64,000 nucleotides of DNA, taken from Maribacter aestuarii (lineage in GTDB: Bacteria; Bacteroidota; Bacteroidia; Flavobacteriales; Flavobacteriaceae). The DNA lies in NCBI RefSeq assembly GCF_027474845.2, contig NZ_CP107031.2, positions 310,001-374,000 on the forward strand, in the 5' to 3' direction. How positions within the stretch are numbered: the stretch's first letter is position 1; the number at the start of each line of letters is the position of its first letter. This document shows positions 19,497 to 27,995 of the stretch, piece after piece. The notes below the pieces were generated by a model. The model was not told the origin of the DNA and did not search any database. It saw nothing but the letters and a program-made list of their open reading frames with translations. The translations under genes and the position numbers were made by a program.

Positions 19497-20305
19497 TTAA
19501 TTTTTAGGTTGATTGGATGTTCTATTCAAACACACAATGCCCAATAGACATAGCGAACTGGAAATAATAATTATCAAAATATAGTTCTGCAGACCGCCCA
19601 ACATATCTATATAGTCCAGTTCCATGACATCCAAATTATCCTTTAAATAAAATCTGGAGAAAAAACCAATTGCGTTTACGCAGAAATGTACTAGAATACA
19701 TAGCTTTAAATCCTTGAATTTGTAATAGAGCCAACCTGAAAAAATTCCAATTAAAAATGCGGTTACAAATTGCCAAGGATTTAAGTGTACTATACCGAAG
19801 AGAAAGCTTGAAAGTAATACTGCTTTTATTGGGGAGATGGTTTTGAGCAATCCCCTCAATATAACTCCGCGAAAGATGTATTCCTCAAAAATAGGGGCTA
19901 AGATTACCACCATCAAGAAAGAATATATTCCTGTCTGATGTATTAATTCTGCTATTGCATCTTTTATAGCCTCCGGCATGGGTATAAGGCTGCTTATAGG
20001 ATTTATAATTCCAAGAAAAAGAATGAGGGAGAGAAGGGTTACTATGGTGGTTACTTTCCAACTCCAAGAACCATCCTTAAAAACCTTCAAATGATTTTTG
20101 TTTTTCCTTCTAAAAACAAAAAAAGAATTGCTGCGACCAAACCTACTGAAAGGACGTATTGAAGCAGTAATAAAAATTCCGAGTCAAATCCATAATATTG
20201 CTCAATTATTGTTTTCGTGATAACGGTTACTATAATAATGATGGACATTAAGATTGTCAATAGTATGGATTGCCACCAATTGGGAAATGTGTTCACTGAA
20301 TTCAT
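19497..20305 (-). pseudogene. CPBP-family intramembrane metalloprotease, frameshifted
   Basis: Two frames make one CPBP (CAAX protease/bacteriocin-processing, Abi-type) membrane protein of ~269 aa. The upstream frame (20305-20087) gives the first two helices (WWQSILLTILMSIIIIVTV). The downstream frame (20090-19497) holds the catalytic region: EEYIFRG (motif 1), FGIVHLNPW (motif 2) and LVHFCVNAIG (motif 3). The downstream frame has only a TTG start. One extra base in the T5 run at 20095-20099 (A5 on the coding strand) joins them as GKTKNHLKVFKDG, so a one-base loss or sequencing error is likelier than two genes. The family cleaves membrane substrates or peptides; the substrate here is unknown. 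The start overlaps the M1-like gene's stop by 4 nt. Confidence 0.8.
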
Positions 20306-22866
20306 AAGCTATTTTCAAAATTTTTTCGTAGTTGTGCAATTGCCCTTATCGCATCCTTGTCGTTTTTAAAGTATGCTTTTAGTTGTTCAAAAACCTCGAT
20401 TCCTTTTGGGTTGGCCAATACGGACACCAATTGTGCATTATAGAACATATCATTTATATTTCCTGTTTTCAATGCATCTTGAAACTGTATGTAGATTTTA
20501 TCATAAGCCTCGTCAACCTTTCCCAAAGCAACCAAGGTGTGAGCGGCGGCAATTCGATGATCCCAAATGGGTACCCCTAAATTCCAATGGGGGTTATCGG
20601 AGTCAGTTAGCGATTGTAATGCCAAACCATAAGCTCTCGGGTCTTCCAGTTCTTTGAATCCATGTAATGCACTGATAAGGCTTTGGTTCTTCCAAGAGGG
20701 TTTGCTAGGTAAATTTTTAAGGGCTTCATACGCTCTTGAATCTTTTGTTTTTCCGAGGGCTATAGCCGACATAAAAACAACCCGGTCGCTATAATCTTTC
20801 AGTCCGTCCAAATACCTCGGGACATATTTTTTATCCTTGGTCGTTCCGAGGAAGTTAGTTGCCCAAGCCTTTACCCAAGATTTTTCGCGCTTGTTAAGCG
20901 TGAGCAACATTTGCTCCGTCTCTTTGTTGAGCTTCAAAGGCTGGCTAACAAACCTTGAACTATACATACTTTGCAATTGCCAAAGGGCAATCAAACGCAT
21001 ACGCCAGTAGTCCTCAGTTAGCGCTGAATTCCTTAGAGCCGCTTCGATATTTAAACGAGTATTTTCATCGACATTTTTGTCCACTGCGGTGGTCGTCAGT
21101 TTTTGCATAATCAAACGGCGATGCAATACATCATTGCTCAGGGCAAGCTCAGCCAGAAGTTGGGCGGTGGTTTTTTCGAAAGCAACCTCCTTAATCCAAG
21201 TATCCTCAACGTCAAGATTTATCAGTTCTGGTTTTTGATCGGATATAAAAACAAAACTGTTTTTCTTTTGGGATTCAATTTGAATCTCTTCAAATCTGTC
21301 GTCGATTTCAACAAGCATTTTCCCCTGGAAATAGGGAATCTTTTTTCCATTAACCACGGAATCGATTTTTTGATCTTGAAATACGTCGATTACAAGCTTT
21401 TTTTCGATAGTGTCATATTGCTCTTCCACCCTAAATTTTGGGTGCCCAACTCCAAAAACCCATTGTTCAAAAAACCAATCCATGGATTTTCCGTTGACCT
21501 CATTGACCACTTTAACAAAATCTTCGGTGGCTACCATTTTGCCCCCAAATCGGGATACATATGTCTCGACGCCTTCTTTCCATTTAGCCTCTCCTAACTC
21601 CTTTCGCAACATATGCAAGACCAAAGCTCCTTTTGCATAGGGGGTGTTGCCATTTATGAATTTTTCGGTATTCTTAATTAAATCGGGGGCTATTATGGTG
21701 TTAGTACCGCTTTTCCAATCACTTAGATAGGCATTTAAATCAGGTGACAATTGATAGGTCAGAAACTCGGTGTTTCCGTTTTTATATTGGTTGTAAAGCC
21801 CGGAGAAATATCTTGCGAATCCTTTGGTCAGCCAAGCATCTTTCCAGCTTTTTGGCTTTAAATAACTCCCGAACCACTGGTGTGCCAGGGCTTCGCCCTC
21901 GGTCAAATCCCACCCGTATAAGAAATCTTCGTGGGTGGTCTTGTCGTCGATCATGTTTTCGGTAATGATGGAATTTCCCTGTGCTCCTTTCCAGCCACCA
22001 AAATCCTGTACAAAAATCTGGGTGTATTCGGGGTAGGGATATACTTGACCGGTGTATTCCGAAAAGAATCCCATCATATCAGGAAGCCGCACCACACTTT
22101 CCTTGGTGCCCTCTCTTTCATCGGGATAGCCATAGTTGTTCAGTACAATATTCCCGAAGGATTGTCCGTAATTGTCGTATTCTCCAATGACCAAAAAGGT
22201 CTGATGTGGAGGATTTGGAATGAGGGTTTTCCAATGGAAGGTTCTTTTTGAGCCATCTCCATCCGCTGACGAAACCAAAATTCCATTCGATAAAGCCATC
22301 AAAGGTTTCTCAACATGAATAATTACTTCGGTAGTTCTTACATCGGACAGGTCATCATTCGTAGGATACCAGTATTTACTGGATTCCGGTTCACTTACCG
22401 TCCAAACCTGAAAACGGCGCTCTTTTTCTGTAAGGGATGGCTCGAAAAAGCGTACTCCCTTACCAAAGCTTCCCCAGATATTATTTGGGTCCGACTCGTT
22501 TTTATGTGTTGTTCGAAATGTAATTTCCAACTCGATTTCCTCATTGGCTTGAGCTCTATTGCCAAGTTGAATGTGGACCTTTTCATTTACCGTATCCATT
22601 TGAAAATCCAATAATTTACCTTCATGCAATACGGAGTCAATAAGTAATTCAGCTGCATCAAGTTTCACTTTTATTGTTTCAACGAATGATGAAAATAGTA
22701 TGGTTGTTTTTCCTTTTATCGCTTTTTCTTGCCAGTCCAACTCGATTTCGAGGGATTGGTGTTTTATGTCCAATTTCTTCCCGATATTCTCTGGAGTGAT
22801 TTTGTCCGTTTTTCCAGCACAAGCAAGGATAAGCAATGACAGGGCAAGGGTGTACATATTTTTCAT
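20302..22866 (-). CDS. M1-family aminopeptidase homologue lacking the zinc site (lipoprotein pseudoenzyme)
   Basis: The ATG at 22866 starts a lipoprotein signal (MYTLALSLLILAC, lipobox LILAC). The domain order is that of M1 peptidases: an N-terminal beta-saddle (~30-230), a catalytic-like domain (~230-450) and C-terminal helical repeats (~560-850). The key motifs are broken. HELAHQWFG is replaced by EALAHQWFG, losing the first zinc His and the catalytic Glu. The third ligand in NEGFA is Lys (TKGFARYF). The GAMEN substrate motif is GAQGN. This argues against peptidase activity and for a binding or scaffold role. It lies between a GNAT gene (2 bp upstream) and the CPBP gene (ATGA overlap), so these are probably expressed together. 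Confidence 0.87.
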   Translation of the reverse strand: MKNMYTLALSLLILACAGKTDKITPENIGKKLDIKHQSLEIELDWQEKAIKGKTTILFSSFVETIKVKLDAAELLIDSVLHEGKLLDFQMDTVNEKVHIQLGNRAQANEEIELEITFRTTHKNESDPNNIWGSFGKGVRFFEPSLTEKERRFQVWTVSEPESSKYWYPTNDDLSDVRTTEVIIHVEKPLMALSNGILVSSADGDGSKRTFHWKTLIPNPPHQTFLVIGEYDNYGQSFGNIVLNNYGYPDEREGTKESVVRLPDMMGFFSEYTGQVYPYPEYTQIFVQDFGGWKGAQGNSIITENMIDDKTTHEDFLYGWDLTEGEALAHQWFGSYLKPKSWKDAWLTKGFARYFSGLYNQYKNGNTEFLTYQLSPDLNAYLSDWKSGTNTIIAPDLIKNTEKFINGNTPYAKGALVLHMLRKELGEAKWKEGVETYVSRFGGKMVATEDFVKVVNEVNGKSMDWFFEQWVFGVGHPKFRVEEQYDTIEKKLVIDVFQDQKIDSVVNGKKIPYFQGKMLVEIDDRFEEIQIESQKKNSFVFISDQKPELINLDVEDTWIKEVAFEKTTAQLLAELALSNDVLHRRLIMQKLTTTAVDKNVDENTRLNIEAALRNSALTEDYWRMRLIALWQLQSMYSSRFVSQPLKLNKETEQMLLTLNKREKSWVKAWATNFLGTTKDKKYVPRYLDGLKDYSDRVVFMSAIALGKTKDSRAYEALKNLPSKPSWKNQSLISALHGFKELEDPRAYGLALQSLTDSDNPHWNLGVPIWDHRIAAAHTLVALGKVDEAYDKIYIQFQDALKTGNINDMFYNAQLVSVLANPKGIEVFEQLKAYFKNDKDAIRAIAQLRKNFENSL

Positions 22867-22868
22867 AG

Positions 22869-23324
22869 TCAAATTTTTAGAAAGAACCGTTCTTTAGATT
22901 TTGAAGTTGCCCCAATGCGTCGATAAAACTTAATCGCTCTTGTATTAAAATCAGGAGTTTGCCATTGGATTAACTTGATTCCTTTTGCTCTTCCTTCTTC
23001 TTTAATTTTATTGATTAACCTCTCTCCAATTCGAAGCCCTCTAGCAAATTCCTTTACGAAAAGGCAATCCATATAGATATATTCTTCGACATCCCAAGTG
23101 GCGTACTGTTTCATGTATGTGGCATAGGCGATAATCTCATTATTGCTTTCACCCACGATACATTCAAGTTTTTTATTGGTTCCGAACAATGCATCCTTCA
23201 AAGGCTCTTTTTTCCCTTCTTTCGAATATTCTGATTGTTCATAATCGGCATGTTCTAGACATAAACTGATGATGTCTTCAGTATCCTTTGGTTCTGCGAA
23301 TCGAATGTTTATCGAGATTTTCAT
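22869..23324 (-). CDS. GNAT family N-acetyltransferase
   Basis: A 151-aa single-domain GNAT fold: INIRFAEPKDTEDIISLCLEH (first strand/helix; position 5-24), a central beta sheet with IAYATYMKQYATW, and the acetyl-CoA loop FVKEFARGLRIGERLINKI (R-x-x-R-x-G-x-x-L form of motif A). The C-terminal part (LIQWQTPDFNTRAIKFYRRIGA) is typical motif B. The substrate is not predictable. It lies 6 bp after the DUF5694 gene and 2 bp before the M1-like gene. Confidence 0.88.
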   Translation of the reverse strand: MKISINIRFAEPKDTEDIISLCLEHADYEQSEYSKEGKKEPLKDALFGTNKKLECIVGESNNEIIAYATYMKQYATWDVEEYIYMDCLFVKEFARGLRIGERLINKIKEEGRAKGIKLIQWQTPDFNTRAIKFYRRIGATSKSKERFFLKI

Positions 23325-23330
23325 GTGTCT

Positions 23331-24155
23331 CTATTCCTTTAAATATTCAAATGTGTCAACCATGATATATTTTGGACTTCTGCTTATGAAGTCCCTAAAA
23401 AATGCCGTATGGCTGGCACCCATAAGGATAAACACTCTATCGGATGGTTTTAAGTCAATACGGTTTAGATTAGTGTACATTCTCAGGTTGCGTTGATAAT
23501 ATTTGGCTGCCTCATCGGCTCCCTCGAATCCATTTTCGGTTGCCGCGTGGGTAAGAATGTCCGCATTTGAGGTAATTAAGAAATCGAGGAACTTGTCACG
23601 GTTCATACGCTTTAGCATTTCGAACAAGGCCAACCCTTCCTCATGAGGGTTTAAATGGGGTATGTCAGCATAGCGGTCTTTAAAATAGTGTTCTAGGGTT
23701 TCACGGTCGACCGTATTATCAATCTCCCTATCTATTTTGTAATTGTAGCCCATTTTATGGTCAATACCGTAAATTCTATCCGTACTGGAAAGCCGTCCCA
23801 ATTCAAAGGCCAATAGCTCCACTTCATCGGGTCTCTTAAACTCCATACTGGGGTCTGCTAGATACGCTTTGTAGTTGGCCAGTAGTTTGTCGTTATAGCT
23901 CGGTGTTGTTTCCGCTATAATAACGGTTGGTCTAAATGCGGCCAGTTTTTTTGCAACGGCATGGGCCGCTTTCTTGTTCTTCTCATTTTTTTCGTCGAAC
24001 TCGGTTTTGGTTGCATCGGTAGTTGTGCCCATATGAAAGGTCCCAAAATTTAGCACCTTAATTTTGTCGGTTTCCTCTCCTTTAAGGCGCTTTGAGTTTT
24101 GGGCAATTATCGTGCTTGCCACTAGGAATAAGAATGGAATTATGAGTCTTTTCAT
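23331..24155 (-). CDS. DUF5694 family exported protein (TraB/ChaN-like fold)
   Basis: Signal peptide MKRLIIPFLFLVASTIIAQ, then a domain of ~250 aa. VLNFGTFHMG near the start, RPTVIIAETTPSYND in the middle and FILMGASHTAFFRDFISRSP near the end form the conserved Glu/His pattern of DUF5694. This group is distantly related to TraB/EreA-type metal-dependent proteins. Function is unknown; an extracytoplasmic hydrolase is plausible. It is 9 bp downstream of the large DUF5916 gene. Confidence 0.8.
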   Translation of the reverse strand: MKRLIIPFLFLVASTIIAQNSKRLKGEETDKIKVLNFGTFHMGTTTDATKTEFDEKNEKNKKAAHAVAKKLAAFRPTVIIAETTPSYNDKLLANYKAYLADPSMEFKRPDEVELLAFELGRLSSTDRIYGIDHKMGYNYKIDREIDNTVDRETLEHYFKDRYADIPHLNPHEEGLALFEMLKRMNRDKFLDFLITSNADILTHAATENGFEGADEAAKYYQRNLRMYTNLNRIDLKPSDRVFILMGASHTAFFRDFISRSPKYIMVDTFEYLKE

Positions 24156-24164
24156 GTTGATGGT

Positions 24165-26801
24165 TTATTTAATGAATCGATACGTGAATTTTAATAGGAA
24201 AATATTATTAACATCCTTGATATTGCCCCTTAAATTTTCCGTAAGGCCATTATTGATGCTACCAAAGTTCGATGCGTCTTGGCTCCATACCAAATAGAAC
24301 TCAGAACCGGGAGTATATTCCCAACGCAGTACCAAGTTGGATCGCCACTGTATAAAGGAGAAATCAGGCTGAGTAAATTGGTATTCTTCAACTCCATCCG
24401 AATCTTCATCAACATAATACACTCCTGAATCCAATTCTAGTTGTGTATCTTCATATTCTGTAAAGCGATTTTCAAAACGCCTTGCGACTGGGTTGGCAAC
24501 ATATTTGAAGTCTTGATAAATCCCTTGGGAAATGAAGGGCTGGCCCCAGTATTGCAGACTCAAGGTAGGGGTCAGGATATAATCTATCCTAAGCGGAAAA
24601 CTCAGCGTTTCCTGGTCTAGTGTTCCAAGCACATATCTTGTAAAATCATCCGTATTCAACAGATTGGTGGAGACATATTGCAGGGTGTTTCTTGTTCTGG
24701 TGTAATTTGGGGAAAGGGAAACCTGAAGGGAATTAATGGGTTGATAAGTGATAAATCCTCCAACGGATGAGCTTTCGAATGAGTTCTCTCCCGCCCAAAC
24801 GTATGATTTATTAATTCCAAATCGAAGTTTTTTTCGGGCATCAGAGTTCAAGGTACCGCCTACTCGATACGACTCTTCGAATTGCATTCTTGGACCGCCA
24901 CGCAACCAAAAATTGGAATAGCTGATGGGTTTATAATCTACTAGAAGGTTTAACCATGTATTGTTTTTAAGGTTGAGCCATGCATTGGCATTGAAAAATA
25001 AGTCATTAAGGTTTCCACCAAAATCAAAGGCGACATAGTGGTTATAATTCAAGCGCCAGGACCGCATATTCTTTAACGGCTTTGTAGTTCTATATCCCAA
25101 CCAGCCATAATATCTAAAGTCATCGGAGAGTTGTTGAAACCCAATATCATTAAGCTCCAATTCGGGTGAACGCCATGTAAGTCCAGTTTGAAATAGCCAA
25201 TTCCCCTGACCTTTTCCGATTTGTATGTTTCCCCCCGTTCCTGTAAGTGAAGTTAGGCTATCATCAATGGAAAGATAATTGGCACTCTCTCGTTGAAAAA
25301 GATGGGTAATAGATGCTTGTGTTCTAAGAATAGCATTATTGCTCCCCGAAACTTTACTGAAAACCAAATTACTTTTAAAATAATATGCTCTATTTTTCCA
25401 ATTGTGGGTGATGTCAATACCCCCTGTATATGCCGATTCATGAAGAAAATCAGTATTTTCATCAATGGAGCGGTTCGTGGCAGTAAAAATTCCGCCAATA
25501 AATGTGTTGTTATGATTGAAGTCTTTTTGGATTCTAGCTACCAGATAATTGGTAAAAGGCTCAACCGTTTCTTCCCTAACTCCTGCATCACCCTCAATAG
25601 TGGCCACTTCTCTTTCAGTAATGGCATCCAAGACACCTATTGACCATCCGTTCCTGGTTTTTCCACTGAATTTTGCAGCACCCAAAATTGTTGAAATATT
25701 GGGTTGTTTACTGAATTCACCTTCTCGTACGTTTGCAAAACTCTGAGGCGATCTTCCAATCCTTCGGGAATAAAACAAATTATCAAAGCCAAATGTTCTT
25801 CCACTTGTTGAGCTTGAAAATGCGTAATCGAAAATATTCTTGTTTTCTATAAAGAAAGGACGCCTTTCCTGAAAGAAAATCTGAAAACCATCAAGGGCGA
25901 TGGCCGAGGGGTCGGCCTCCACCTGACCGAAATCAGGATTGATAGTAAAATCCAAGGTTAAGTCGTTCGTCACTCCCAGTTTTCCGTCAAATCCTGCATT
26001 GAACTTGGTTTCGCTTTCGGAAATCAAGGGATTATTGGTGCGTGCGCCTAATTCATTTTGTGAGGTTACTACATAGGGCTGTAATTCCAGTTGCCGTTGG
26101 GGCTTTAGGTTTTTCAATCCGTGTAATTCCCCGAACCTGCTGACCCAGCCCGGCGCGTTTTGGGGGCTTCGTTGCCAAACCGACCGCTCTTCTTTTCTAA
26201 AAAAACGCCTAGTGGATTGGATTCCCCATATCTGGTCCTTGCCTTTGCCGAATCGTATCTGGCTTAATGGAATTCGAATCTCCGCTGTCCACCCCTCTTC
26301 GTCGATATTTGTTTTAGCATACCAAATAGGATTCCAAGTGTTGTCCCAATTTTGGCCATCATTGGTAATGTATTCCTCTCCCTGTACTCCCGAAACCGAT
26401 ATGGTGAAAGAATAGGCGGTGCGCAAATCGCCCAAACTGCCGATGTTGATCTCGACCCAATCGCCATCAAAACCATCCCGTCTCGAAAGCCTACTGACAA
26501 TCTTATCGGGTTCGGCATCATAACACCTAAATGCCACGAAAAGGTTTTTGTCATCATAAAGGATTTTGAGCTTTGATTGATGGGAAGGCGGTGTATTTTC
26601 ATCCGGACTCCACTCGATATAATTTCCACTCCATTCCACCAATTCCCACGCCTTGTCGTCAATGATTCCATCGATTTTTGGGGAGTTCACATCGCCCAAA
26701 TTAGTGGTGTTATATATCCTCTTCGGAACGGAATCTTGCGACTGAGATTTATGAAAAAAAAGCAAAAATAATCCCAGTACAAAAAAAAGTATTTTTTGCA
26801 T
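24165..26801 (-). CDS. DUF5916 outer-membrane protein with N-terminal CBM9-like domain
   Basis: After a signal peptide ending at ~21 (FFHKSQSQ), residues ~30-230 form a CBM9-like carbohydrate-binding module (PKIDGIIDDKAWELVEWSG, DDKNLFVAFRCYDAEPDKI). The remaining ~640 aa are DUF5916: the INPDFGQVEADPSAIALDGF box followed by ERRPFFIENKNIF, and then many amphipathic strands up to the terminal FLLKFTYRFIK, typical of an outer-membrane beta barrel with aromatic C-terminus. The length (878 aa) is normal for the family. Such proteins are widespread in Bacteroidota but of unknown function. The gene is 81 bp downstream of the SnoaL-like gene, the largest gap in this run apart from its ends. Confidence 0.88.
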   Translation of the reverse strand: MQKILFFVLGLFLLFFHKSQSQDSVPKRIYNTTNLGDVNSPKIDGIIDDKAWELVEWSGNYIEWSPDENTPPSHQSKLKILYDDKNLFVAFRCYDAEPDKIVSRLSRRDGFDGDWVEINIGSLGDLRTAYSFTISVSGVQGEEYITNDGQNWDNTWNPIWYAKTNIDEEGWTAEIRIPLSQIRFGKGKDQIWGIQSTRRFFRKEERSVWQRSPQNAPGWVSRFGELHGLKNLKPQRQLELQPYVVTSQNELGARTNNPLISESETKFNAGFDGKLGVTNDLTLDFTINPDFGQVEADPSAIALDGFQIFFQERRPFFIENKNIFDYAFSSSTSGRTFGFDNLFYSRRIGRSPQSFANVREGEFSKQPNISTILGAAKFSGKTRNGWSIGVLDAITEREVATIEGDAGVREETVEPFTNYLVARIQKDFNHNNTFIGGIFTATNRSIDENTDFLHESAYTGGIDITHNWKNRAYYFKSNLVFSKVSGSNNAILRTQASITHLFQRESANYLSIDDSLTSLTGTGGNIQIGKGQGNWLFQTGLTWRSPELELNDIGFQQLSDDFRYYGWLGYRTTKPLKNMRSWRLNYNHYVAFDFGGNLNDLFFNANAWLNLKNNTWLNLLVDYKPISYSNFWLRGGPRMQFEESYRVGGTLNSDARKKLRFGINKSYVWAGENSFESSSVGGFITYQPINSLQVSLSPNYTRTRNTLQYVSTNLLNTDDFTRYVLGTLDQETLSFPLRIDYILTPTLSLQYWGQPFISQGIYQDFKYVANPVARRFENRFTEYEDTQLELDSGVYYVDEDSDGVEEYQFTQPDFSFIQWRSNLVLRWEYTPGSEFYLVWSQDASNFGSINNGLTENLRGNIKDVNNIFLLKFTYRFIK

Positions 26802-26882
26802 ATAATTGATATTCAGTAAATTGTGTTGATTTTTCTTTTTGGCTCCTATATGAAAACAGTACTTATCAAGAAGCGCAATCCA

Positions 26883-27233
26883 TCAACTTTTGATTTGTTT
26901 TCGATAGGCATTTTTAGTTTTGATTAAATTATTTTTAAACCGAAAAAAATCGCAGCCTTTTATGACCGTACCCTTCGCAGTTACATATTCCCATTCCCAA
27001 AAACCAATATCCTTATCAATATGTCCGTTGTAAACGACGGATTGCACAGAATCATCAAACTGCATGATTTCCATAATGGCCTTCTCAACTTGTTCTTTGC
27101 CCTTCAGGCATTCCTTATTTCTTTCATAGATAGAGGGACGATACTCACAGTCCTTCGTAAAATAAGACATCACGGCAGATACGTTCTTATCGGACCAAGC
27201 ATCAGCGAATCCTTTCATAATTTCCTGTGTCAT
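26883..27233 (-). CDS. SnoaL-like (NTF2 fold) protein
   Basis: 116 aa with the NTF2-like order: an N-terminal helix (IMKGFADAWSDKNVSAVMSYF), DCEYRPSIYE, a helix with KGKEQVEKAIMEIM, and closing strands (NGHIDKDIGFWEWEYVTAKG, then GCDFFRFKNNLI). The fold forms a small-molecule pocket used by isomerases, cyclases and binding proteins; no specific activity can be assigned. The start overlaps the stop of the upstream unknown gene by 4 nt. Confidence 0.8.
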   Translation of the reverse strand: MTQEIMKGFADAWSDKNVSAVMSYFTKDCEYRPSIYERNKECLKGKEQVEKAIMEIMQFDDSVQSVVYNGHIDKDIGFWEWEYVTAKGTVIKGCDFFRFKNNLIKTKNAYRKQIKS

Positions 27234-27706
27234 CTCTTCGTATTAAAAACATCATGTTTATAATTTTCAAAATCAGGCATTTGGGGGTTTGATAGCACAT
27301 TTACTATCCAAGACTTGCGCTCGTGTGCAAAAACCTCCAACTCCCAAACACATAACAGCGAATTTGTATTGTAGGGGGAAGCTGTTATGATATTTGGAGA
27401 ATCAAAACTTGAAAAAAATACTTTAGTCTCGACCATCTCTCCACCAGTCCACCAATTCAACAATATCCAAACACCCTCACGAGCCTCATGTACGATGAGA
27501 AAGGCCTGTTTGTATATAGGTAATTGTGAATTCTCAATCTGTTTTAACCAAACCGGAAGATGCCTTATAATATTCTCAAATATTTCATTGGATGAGAAGT
27601 GTTCCCGATTGGTAATTTTATAAGTCTTGACCGTCCATTCATCGAAAGGAGTCCATCCACTAAAAAAAATATTCCGCGGTTTATAGGTTTCAAAAGTTGT
27701 GTTCAT
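27230..27706 (-). CDS. Conserved-looking protein of unknown function
   Basis: 158 aa, no signal peptide or membrane helix, rich in Trp (e.g. FSGWTPFDEWTVKTYKI, EGVWILLNWWTGGEM). It appears to be a compact cytoplasmic domain. I do not recognise a family. It is joined by ATGA overlaps to both neighbours (DUF1272 upstream, SnoaL-like downstream), which suggests these three small proteins are made in fixed ratio. Confidence 0.65.
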   Translation of the reverse strand: MNTTFETYKPRNIFFSGWTPFDEWTVKTYKITNREHFSSNEIFENIIRHLPVWLKQIENSQLPIYKQAFLIVHEAREGVWILLNWWTGGEMVETKVFFSSFDSPNIITASPYNTNSLLCVWELEVFAHERKSWIVNVLSNPQMPDFENYKHDVFNTKR

Positions 27707-27993
27707 CGCTTTTCCGGTTTTATTAATCTATATCTCACTTTCATCTTTTCAATCTTACCCTTGTTCTTCGGTAGATGGACTTGTTTTTCCGATGCTGGAT
27801 ACTTGGCCAACATTACTTTAGGCCGTATCGGTCTTGGCTGAAAATTACCACCACAGCTTGGGCATACATTTTCTAAAAGGTCAAGAGCACAATCTTTACA
27901 ATACGTACACTCAAAACTGCAAATCATTGCTTCTGTTGAACTGTTCGGTAAATCTTTCCCGCAATGTTCACAATTGGGTCGTATTTCTAGCAT
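27703..27993 (-). CDS. DUF1272 zinc-binding protein
   Basis: The ATG at 27993 gives MLEIRPNCEHCGKDLPN, the standard DUF1272 opening; an earlier TTG at 27999 is less likely. Four Cys pairs (CEHC, CSFEC, CKDC, CPSC) form two zinc-ribbon-like knuckles in the first ~55 residues. The tail (~25 aa) is basic and lysine-rich. Role unknown. The stop overlaps the next gene by 4 nt. Confidence 0.85.
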   Translation of the reverse strand: MLEIRPNCEHCGKDLPNSSTEAMICSFECTYCKDCALDLLENVCPSCGGNFQPRPIRPKVMLAKYPASEKQVHLPKNKGKIEKMKVRYRLIKPEKR

Positions 27994-27995
27994 GG

